DNA of 6,203 nt, from assembly GCA_030549955.1 (NCBI GenBank), contig JAUQQI010000032.1, forward strand, positions 1-6,203. Direction: 5' to 3'. Origin of the DNA: Chloroflexota bacterium. Lineage in GTDB: Bacteria > Chloroflexota > Dehalococcoidia > JAUQQI01. A program made the translations under genes and the position numbers. Positions within the stretch are counted from its first letter, which is position 1. Every line of letters begins with the position of its first letter. This document shows, piece after piece, positions 1 to 4,811 of this stretch. The notes under the pieces were generated by a model. It did not search any database. It was not told where the DNA came from and was given only the letters and a program-made list of their open reading frames with translations.

Positions 1-416
1 CCGAGACGACACCGGGTGGCCGGGCCCTCAAGTTCTACAGCTCGGTCCGGCTGGAGATCCGGCGGGTCGAGTCTATCAAGCAGGGCACGGAGATCGTCGG
101 CAACCGGGTCCGGGTCAAGGTGGCTAAGAATAAGGTCGCCCCGCCCTTCCGAACGGCTGAATTTGACATAATGTTCCACGGTGGTATCAGTCGGGAGGGC
201 GACCTGCTTGACCTCGGGGTCGCCATGGGCTTTATTAAAAAGAGCGGGTCATTCTTCAGTTTCCGGGACGAACGGATCGGCCAGGGCCGCGAGAACGCCA
301 AGGAGTTTCTCCGTCAGCATCCGGAAATCGCCCGGGAGCTGGAACAGCTGATCCGGGAGAACGCGGCGAAGGCCAGGGAGCTTCTCCCGGGCGCCGCCGA
401 CGAAGCCCTCTCCTGA
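1..416 (+). CDS. recA: Recombinase RecA, C-terminal part (5' end outside window)
   Basis: RecA forms ATP-dependent filaments on single-stranded DNA, drives strand exchange and triggers LexA cleavage. Reading from base 3, 137 residues are visible before TGA at 414-416. They begin at the end of DNA-binding loop L2 (ETTPGG) and run straight into the RecA signature ALKFYSSVR. Next come the conserved [10 protein letters not shown] segment, the [12 protein letters not shown] stretch and IGQGREN of the C-terminal domain. By comparison with E. coli RecA, roughly 200 N-terminal residues, including Walker A and B, lie upstream of the window. The protein ends soon after the last helix with a short tail (GAADEALS). 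The long acidic tail of E. coli RecA is absent, as in many other bacteria. The usual WYSY is replaced by FFSF. A terminator candidate follows 24 bp after the stop. Identity is certain. Confidence 0.97.
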   Translation, partial: ETTPGGRALKFYSSVRLEIRRVESIKQGTEIVGNRVRVKVAKNKVAPPFRTAEFDIMFHGGISREGDLLDLGVAMGFIKKSGSFFSFRDERIGQGRENAKEFLRQHPEIARELEQLIRENAAKARELLPGAADEALS

Positions 417-440
417 CTCCCGCCGGGTTGCCCGGCAGTT

Positions 441-469
441 CCAGGGCTCACTGACTCTGGGTCTTTTTT
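441..469 (+). terminator. Probable rho-independent terminator of recA
   Basis: A 6-bp stem (CCAGGG at 441-446 with CTCTGG at 455-460, including one G-T wobble) closes an 8-base loop. It is followed at once by GTCTTTTTTC, a run of T rare in this GC-rich sequence. It lies 24 bp after the recA stop, the expected place. The stem is short, so strength is uncertain. Confidence 0.55.
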
Positions 470-623
470 CTCCCACCGGGTGAGCCGGGGGCGGTTTCGT
501 CCTCTCCCATGGCGGCGAGGGTAGAACGCCCGGCCGTCAGGGATAATCCCCTCGGTCGAGTTCGCCGCGGCTGGCTCCCAGGGCAGGCCGTGGGGTAACC
601 TCTAACGGCGCAGGTTGCCCTCC
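470..623 (+). other. Non-coding gap and leader before the HOT-like gene
   Basis: No credible coding region is seen here. The stretch holds several small inverted repeats: GGGATAATCCC (540-550, perfect around a central A), a CTGG/CCAG hairpin with a 3-base loop (571-581), and AACCT/AGGTT (597-601 with 612-616). GATAAT at 542-547 resembles a -10 box, but nothing TTGACA-like lies 16-18 bp upstream, so I do not call a promoter. A promoter for the downstream gene is nevertheless expected here, because the recA terminator precedes it. No riboswitch class was recognised. Confidence 0.4.
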
Positions 624-630
624 GGGAGGT
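619..630 (+). promoter_or_regulatory. Ribosome binding site of the HOT-like gene, inside a small hairpin
   Basis: GGGAGGT (624-630) lies 7 nt before GTG 638 and decides that start. The upstream CCTC (619-622) can pair with GAGG (626-629) around a 3-base loop, and ACCTC at 598-602 can pair with GAGGT (626-630). Both pairings would hide the site. The complementarity is seen directly; its use in regulation is inference. Confidence 0.5.
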
Positions 631-637
631 CAGTCAC

Positions 638-1915
638 GTGGTCGAGCTCGAAACTGTTCTGGTAATGGAGACTGCCCCCATTAAGTTCGGGGTGAATGCC
701 ACTGCCGAAATCGGTTTTGACCTCCGGCGGCTCGGGGTGACCCGGGCCCTGCTGGTGACAGACAAAAACCTGATGAAGACTGGCCTGCCCGACCGGGTCC
801 GGGCCGTGGCCGCCGAGAGCGGGGTCGACGTTGAGATTTACGACGACGTCCACGTCGAGCCGACCGATGTTTCGCTCGAGCAGGCCGTAAGTTACGCCCG
901 GGGCCGGAGCTTCGACGGCTTTATTTCCGTCGGGGGCGGTAGTTCGATTGACACGGCCAAAGTCATTAACCTGCTCACCACCTATCCGGCTCCCCTTTTA
1001 GACTACGTGAATAAGCCTATCGGCAAGGGGCTGCCGGTGCCGGGTCCCCTCAAGCCCCACATCGCGGTCCCGACGACGGCTGGCACCGGCAGCGAGACCA
1101 CCGCTGTGGCGGTCCTTGACATTCTGGCGCTCAAGGTCAAGACTGGCATCTCCCATCGGTACCTGAGGCCATCCCTCGGGATCGTCGACCCCCTCAACAG
1201 CCTGACCTGCCCGCCGATGGTGACGGCCGCCACCGGCCTGGATGTCCTGACCCACGCCGTCGAATCGTACACCACCCGCCCCTACAATGCCCGGCCCAAA
1301 CATAACCCGGCCGAGCGGCCGGCCTACATCGGGGCGAATCCTTTAAGTGATATCTGGTGCGAGAAGGCCATCGAATACGTGGGCCGCTACCTGCGTCGGG
1401 CCGTCATGAATGGCCTTGACCTGGAGGCCCGGACATACATGGCCCTTGCGGCAACCATTGCCGGCATTGGATTCGGGAATGCCGGCGTCCACATCCCACA
1501 TGCTATTGCCTATCCCGTCGCCGGCATGGTCCGGGGCTACTGGCCGCCGGACTATCACAGCGAAGAGCCGCTGGTTCCCCACGGGATTGCGGTCGTTATA
1601 ACCGCGCCGGCGGCGTTTCGGTTCACTTACCCGGCCGCCCCGGAGCGACACCTGAAGGCGGCTACCCTGCTCGGTGCGAATACGGCCGGTGTAAGTCTTG
1701 CCGATGGGGCCGAGGTCCTGCCCCGGACGCTTATTGCCCTCATGCGGGACATCGGGATTCCGAACGGGCTTTCGGCCCTCGGCTACGGGGAGGCTGATAT
1801 CCCGGCCCTGGTGGATGGGGCCCTCAAGCAGCAGCGACTCCTAGTCAACTCGCCCCGGGATGTCGGACCCGATGAGCTCCGGCGGATCATGGCCGATGCG
1901 ATGCAGTACTGGTAG
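638..1915 (+). CDS. Hydroxyacid-oxoacid transhydrogenase-like iron-containing alcohol dehydrogenase
   Basis: This 425-residue protein belongs to the iron-containing (group III) alcohol dehydrogenases and most resembles the HOT subgroup (human ADHFE1). HOT oxidises 4-hydroxybutyrate to succinate semialdehyde while reducing 2-oxoglutarate to 2-hydroxyglutarate, using tightly bound NAD(H). The N-terminal nucleotide-binding half carries GGGSSIDTAK (99-108) and PTTAGTGSETT (145-155). The helical half carries the metal ligands in family positions: Asp202 and His206 in GLDVLTHAVES, His288 in GVHIPHAIAYP, and His315 in LVPHG. HOT-type traits are LKVKTGI (165-171), the insert around RPAYIGANPLSDIW (227-240), GIGFGNAGVH (276-285) and YGEADIPALV (383-392). 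Length fits human ADHFE1 minus its mitochondrial presequence, and no signal peptide is seen, so it is probably cytosolic. GTG 638 is chosen because GGGAGGT lies 7 nt upstream; ATG 665 has no such site. The family call is firm. The physiological substrate is inferred, and a plain NAD-dependent alcohol dehydrogenase is the alternative. Confidence 0.88.
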   Translation: MVELETVLVMETAPIKFGVNATAEIGFDLRRLGVTRALLVTDKNLMKTGLPDRVRAVAAESGVDVEIYDDVHVEPTDVSLEQAVSYARGRSFDGFISVGGGSSIDTAKVINLLTTYPAPLLDYVNKPIGKGLPVPGPLKPHIAVPTTAGTGSETTAVAVLDILALKVKTGISHRYLRPSLGIVDPLNSLTCPPMVTAATGLDVLTHAVESYTTRPYNARPKHNPAERPAYIGANPLSDIWCEKAIEYVGRYLRRAVMNGLDLEARTYMALAATIAGIGFGNAGVHIPHAIAYPVAGMVRGYWPPDYHSEEPLVPHGIAVVITAPAAFRFTYPAAPERHLKAATLLGANTAGVSLADGAEVLPRTLIALMRDIGIPNGLSALGYGEADIPALVDGALKQQRLLVNSPRDVGPDELRRIMADAMQYW

Positions 1916-1925
1916 CCAGCAGGTT

Positions 1926-1955
1926 TTGACAACCCCGCCGGCTTTCCGCTATCTT
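1926..1955 (+). promoter_or_regulatory. Sigma70-type promoter for the dapB-asd-dapA operon
   Basis: A perfect -35 box TTGACA (1926-1931) and an 18-bp spacer precede TATCTT (1950-1955), which matches 4 of 6 bases of the -10 consensus. It begins 10 bp after the stop of the HOT-like gene, in the 72-bp gap before dapB. Transcription would start near 1962, leaving a leader of about 26 nt. That is far too short for a lysine riboswitch or T-box. Confidence 0.6.
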
Positions 1956-1978
1956 CTCTCGCAGACCGTTAGTTTTTC

Positions 1979-1985
1979 GGGGTGA
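1979..1985 (+). promoter_or_regulatory. Ribosome binding site that decides the dapB start
   Basis: GGGGTGA sits just before ATG 1988; its GGGG core ends 5 nt from the start codon. The in-frame GTG at 1982 lies inside this site and has no purine-rich sequence of its own upstream, only a T-run, so ATG 1988 is preferred. Confidence 0.6.
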
Positions 1986-1987
1986 GA

Positions 1988-2776
1988 ATGAGCCCGATCA
2001 GGGTCGTTGTTGCCGGGGCGACCGGCCGAATGGGTAGCGAGGTCGCCCGGGCTGTTGCGGCTGAGCCGGGTTTTAAACTGGCCGGACTCGTTTCGCGCCG
2101 GGCCGCTGGCGGGCGGTTGCCGGGCTGGGAGGAGGTTCCGGTGGCCCCAACCGTCCGGGAACTTCTCGGCGCGGTCCGGGCCGATGCCCTCGTCGATTTC
2201 ACCGTCGCGGAGGCCGCCTTCGAAAATGCCAGGGCCGCGATTCAACACCGGGTCGCGCCGGTTGTGGGGGCGAGCGGTCTGAGTTCGGACCAGGTTTCGG
2301 TCCTGGCCGAGGAGGCCAGGGCCGCCGGCATCGGCGGGGCGGTCGTCCCCAATTTTGCCGTCGGGGCCGTCCTTATGATGCACCTGGCCCGGCAGGCCGC
2401 CCGGTTTTTCGAAACGGTTGAAATCATTGAACTTCACCACGACGGTAAGGCCGACGCCCCGTCGGGCACGGCCATTGCCACCGCCCGCCTCCTGGCTGAG
2501 GCCCGGCCTGAAGGGTTCCGTCGAAACGTTCCGACCAGGGAACCCCTGCCGGGGAGCCGGGGCGCCGAGTTGGCCGGGATTTCGATTCACGCCGTCCGGC
2601 TGCCAGGCCTGGTAGCGCACCAGGAGGTCATCTTCGGCGGTCGGGGTCAGACCCTGACCATTCGGCACGATTCGACCAGCCGGGAGTCATTTATTCCGGG
2701 TGTCTTGCTGGCGGTCAGGCGGGTTCTCGAGACCCGCCAGTTTTATTTTGGCCTGGAGCCGATTCTGGGTCTCTGA
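1988..2776 (+). CDS. dapB: 4-hydroxy-tetrahydrodipicolinate reductase
   Basis: DapB reduces the DapA product to tetrahydrodipicolinate with NAD(P)H in the cytosolic diaminopimelate/lysine pathway. The 262-residue product has the usual length. The N-terminal Rossmann domain shows GATGRMG (10-16) and VDFTV (69-73). PNFAVGAVLMM (121-131) leads into the tetramerisation/catalytic domain with ELHHDGKADAPSGTA (148-162), which holds the catalytic His150-His151, Lys154 and the substrate-binding SGTA loop. GLVAHQEVIFGG (207-218) closes the domain in the Gram-positive style. After the second strand, E. coli Glu38-Arg39 aligns with Ser36-Arg37, followed by Arg38. Loss of the acidic residue suggests a preference for NADPH (inference). 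The common GTTG is GASG (94-97) here. It is the first gene of an operon, and its TGA lies 11 bp before asd, with the asd ribosome binding site AGGTGA (2776-2781) overlapping the last stop base. Confidence 0.97.
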   Translation: MSPIRVVVAGATGRMGSEVARAVAAEPGFKLAGLVSRRAAGGRLPGWEEVPVAPTVRELLGAVRADALVDFTVAEAAFENARAAIQHRVAPVVGASGLSSDQVSVLAEEARAAGIGGAVVPNFAVGAVLMMHLARQAARFFETVEIIELHHDGKADAPSGTAIATARLLAEARPEGFRRNVPTREPLPGSRGAELAGISIHAVRLPGLVAHQEVIFGGRGQTLTIRHDSTSRESFIPGVLLAVRRVLETRQFYFGLEPILGL

Positions 2777-2787
2777 GGTGAGTTCAA

Positions 2788-3801
2788 GTGGGCGGATATC
2801 GTGTTGCGATTGTTGGGGCAACCGGACTTGTAGGTCAGGAGTTTATTAAGGTCCTCGAACAGCGGGACTTCCCGGTCGCCGACCTGAGGCTCTTTGCGTC
2901 CGACCGGTCGGCCGGCAAGCGGCTGAAGTTCAGGGGCGAGGAACTGCCTGTCCTGGAGACGTCCGAAGAAGGGTTTAAGGGGGTTCAGCTTGCCCTTTTC
3001 AGTGCCGGGGCCGACGTCAGCCGGGAGTGGGCGCCGGTCGCGGCCCGGGCCGGGGCCGTTGTCATCGACAACAGCGCGGCCTGGCGGATGGACCCGGAGG
3101 TGCCCCTGGTGGTGCCCGAGGTCAACCCCGAGGACGTTACCTGGCACCGGGGCATTATTGCCAACCCGAACTGCTCGACCATCCAGATGGTGGTGGCCAT
3201 CAACCCGATCCACCGGGTAAACCCGATCAAGCGGGTAATCGTGGCCACCTACCAGTCGGTTTCCGGGAGCGGGAGCGCCGCGATGGATGAGCTGTGGGCC
3301 CAGGCCGGGGCCCTCCTGCGGGGCGAGGGGGTGGAGCCGTCCGTTTATCCCCACCGGATCGCCTTTAACCTGTTCCCCCATATCGACCGGTTTTACGAGG
3401 ACGGCTACACGAAAGAGGAGCTGAAGATGCTTCAGGAGACCCGGAAGATCATGCATGAGCCGGACCTGCCGGTCTCGGCGACGTGCGTGCGGGTGCCCGT
3501 GTTTATTGGTCATTCCGAGGCGGTCCACGTCGAGCTGAGCGAGCCGATGTCCCCGGCCGAGGCCCGCCGGGTCCTGGAACGGGCTCCCGGGGTGGTCGTC
3601 GTTGACGACCCGGCCCGGAACGTCTACCCAATGCCGTGGGATGCGGCCGGCCGGGACGAAGTTTTTGTGGGCCGAATCCGGGAGGACAAGGCGTTTCAGC
3701 CGGGGCTGGCGATGTGGGTCGTTGCGGACAATGTCCGGAAGGGGGCGGCGCTCAACGCCGTTCAGATCGCCGAGGAGGTTATCCGGCGCGGTCTGTTATA
3801 A
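2788..3801 (+). CDS. asd: Aspartate-semialdehyde dehydrogenase
   Basis: Asd reduces L-4-aspartyl phosphate to L-aspartate-4-semialdehyde with NADPH. This is the branch point for diaminopimelate/lysine versus threonine and methionine. The 337-residue protein has the usual length for the Gram-positive-type enzyme. It shows GATGLVG (10-16) for NADP binding, DNSAAWR (94-100), and the active-site NPNCSTIQ (126-133) with nucleophile Cys129. SGSGSAAMDEL (159-169) and YTKEELKM (207-214) follow, then RVPVFIGHSE (235-244) with Arg235 and the catalytic His242, and a terminal NVRKGAALNAVQIAE (315-329). All expected active-site residues are present. GTG 2788 is chosen because AGGTGA lies 6 nt upstream and the Rossmann strand begins almost at once, as in homologues. 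The ribosome binding site touches the dapB stop, so translation of the two may be coupled. It supplies the substrate of DapA, encoded next. Confidence 0.97.
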   Translation: MGGYRVAIVGATGLVGQEFIKVLEQRDFPVADLRLFASDRSAGKRLKFRGEELPVLETSEEGFKGVQLALFSAGADVSREWAPVAARAGAVVIDNSAAWRMDPEVPLVVPEVNPEDVTWHRGIIANPNCSTIQMVVAINPIHRVNPIKRVIVATYQSVSGSGSAAMDELWAQAGALLRGEGVEPSVYPHRIAFNLFPHIDRFYEDGYTKEELKMLQETRKIMHEPDLPVSATCVRVPVFIGHSEAVHVELSEPMSPAEARRVLERAPGVVVVDDPARNVYPMPWDAAGRDEVFVGRIREDKAFQPGLAMWVVADNVRKGAALNAVQIAEEVIRRGLL

Positions 3802-3808
3802 AAACAGC

Positions 3809-3816
3809 AAGGAGGT
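3809..3816 (+). promoter_or_regulatory. Strong ribosome binding site of dapA
   Basis: AAGGAGGT, a near-perfect match to the 16S 3' end, lies in the 21-bp asd-dapA gap; its GGAGG core ends 7 nt before ATG 3823. It is the strongest such site in the window, which suggests that DapA is made in larger amounts than Asd or DapB, both of which have weaker sites. Confidence 0.75.
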
Positions 3817-3822
3817 GTTGCG

Positions 3823-4728
3823 ATGACGGCACAGTTCGGTCGGCTTTTAACGGCGATGGTTACCCCTTTTAACGAGCGGGGCGAGGTCGATTACGAGCAG
3901 GCCAAGCGGCTCGCCCGGGCCCTGGTCGAATCCGGCAACGACGGGGTCGTGGTGGCCGGTTCGACCGGAGAGGCGCCGGTCCTCTCGACCGAGGAAAAGC
4001 TCCGGCTGTTTGCCGAGGTAAAGTCGGCCTTAGCCGGCCGGGGCCAGGTGATTGCTGGCACCGGGAACTACAACACGGCCGAGAGCATTCACCTGACAAA
4101 GGAGGCCGAGCGGGTCGGGGTTGACGGGGTGATGCTGACCGTCCCGTATTACAATAAGCCACCTCAGGAGGGGCTCTACCGGCACTTCAAGGCCATCGCT
4201 GAATCGACCTCCCTGCCCTGCATCCTCTACAACGTTCCGAGCCGGACGGTCACGAACCTCGCCCCCGAGACGGCTATCCGGCTGAGTCAGATTGACAACA
4301 TTGTCGGCATCAAAGAGGCTTCCGGAAACCTGGAGCAGGTCGGCAAGATTATTGCCGGCGCCCGGCCGGGCTGGCTGGTCTACAGCGGCAACGACTCGGA
4401 TACCCTCCCCATTCTGGCCCTGGGCGGCTACGGCGTTATCAGCGTCGCCGGACATCTGGTCGCCCGGCAGATCCGGGAGATGGTCGACGCCTTCCTGGGC
4501 GGAGATACTTCCCGGGCGGCAGCTATTCACCACCGGCTCATGCCGCTGGTGAACGCCCTGTTCGTGGTCTCGAACCCGATCCCGGTTAAGTGGATGCTGA
4601 ACCGGGTCGGATTCCGGGTTGGGGCGCCGCGACTGCCCCTGGTCGAGCCGGACGAAAAAACGGCCCGGGCCATTGAGGAGGTCCTCGGCAAATATCAGGT
4701 CGACCTGCCCGTTCCGGCCCAGGCCTGA
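3823..4728 (+). CDS. dapA: 4-hydroxy-tetrahydrodipicolinate synthase
   Basis: DapA condenses pyruvate with L-aspartate-4-semialdehyde, the first committed step to diaminopimelate and lysine. The 301-residue product is a class I aldolase TIM barrel of normal length. Visible landmarks are GSTGEAP (46-52), AGTGNYNTAE (78-87), PYYNKPPQEGLY (108-119), LYNVPSRT (135-142), GIKEASGN (162-169) and GGYGVISV (201-208). Lys164 forms the Schiff base, Tyr136 and Tyr110 belong to the proton relay, and Arg141 binds the substrate carboxylate, which points to DapA rather than another family member. Two departures from E. coli stand out: the relay Thr44 is Ser47 here, and the lysine-site His56 is Lys59 (Asn80 is Tyr83, while Glu84 is kept as Glu87). 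The second predicts weak or no inhibition by lysine. It follows asd by 21 bp and is probably the last dap gene of the operon. No clear terminator follows. Confidence 0.95.
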   Translation: MTAQFGRLLTAMVTPFNERGEVDYEQAKRLARALVESGNDGVVVAGSTGEAPVLSTEEKLRLFAEVKSALAGRGQVIAGTGNYNTAESIHLTKEAERVGVDGVMLTVPYYNKPPQEGLYRHFKAIAESTSLPCILYNVPSRTVTNLAPETAIRLSQIDNIVGIKEASGNLEQVGKIIAGARPGWLVYSGNDSDTLPILALGGYGVISVAGHLVARQIREMVDAFLGGDTSRAAAIHHRLMPLVNALFVVSNPIPVKWMLNRVGFRVGAPRLPLVEPDEKTARAIEEVLGKYQVDLPVPAQA

Positions 4729-4749
4729 AATCGGGGCTTAAAGGTTACT

Positions 4750-4761
4750 TTCCGGCCGGAA
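4750..4761. repeat. 12-bp perfect palindrome in the dapA-glycosyltransferase gap
   Basis: TTCCGGCCGGAA reads the same on both strands. No T-run follows, so it is not a terminator. It could be a protein-binding site, or chance in GC-rich DNA where GGCC is common. Confidence 0.4.
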
Positions 4762-4780
4762 TCTTCAGGACCCTACCGAA

Positions 4781-4800
4781 GCCGGAGACTGCCGGAGACC
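4781..4800 (+). repeat. 10-bp direct tandem repeat (two copies)
   Basis: GCCGGAGACT at 4781-4790 is followed directly by GCCGGAGACC at 4791-4800, with one mismatch at the last base. It lies just before the probable ribosome binding site of the glycosyltransferase. Its function is unknown. Confidence 0.6.
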
Positions 4801-4805
4801 AGGGG
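4801..4805 (+). promoter_or_regulatory. Putative ribosome binding site supporting a CTG start
   Basis: AGGGG ends 6 nt before CTG 4812. It is the only well-placed purine-rich site near the beginning of the glycosyltransferase frame. GTG 4842 has only GGGG (4824-4827), 14 nt away. Confidence 0.4.
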
Positions 4806-4811
4806 CCGGGA

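Noticed and set aside
542..547. GATAAT as the -10 box of a promoter for the HOT-like gene
   Set aside because: No acceptable -35 box at 16-18 bp upstream; the hexamer is also part of a GGGATAATCCC palindrome, so it stays only a possibility.
1956..1987. Lysine riboswitch or T-box before dapB
   Set aside because: Only about 26 nt separate the predicted transcription start from the ATG, with no conserved element visible.
1949..2668. Antisense open frame (239 codons) opposite dapB
   Set aside because: It is a shadow of dapB, with no domain and no ribosome binding site.
2743..3528. Long antisense open frame (261 codons) opposite asd and the end of dapB
   Set aside because: It mirrors real coding sequence, its translation is rich in Pro, Gly, Arg and His with no recognisable motif, and the + strand genes here are certain.
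3823..4728. N-acetylneuraminate lyase instead of DapA, because of the GSTGE motif
   Set aside because: The DapA substrate-binding Arg141 in YNVPSRT, the GIKEASGN segment and the dapB-asd neighbourhood fit DapA.
4716..4745. Hairpin at the dapA stop as a terminator (GCCC 4717-4720 with GGGC 4734-4737)
   Set aside because: The stem is only 4 bp, partly inside the coding sequence, and no T-run follows.
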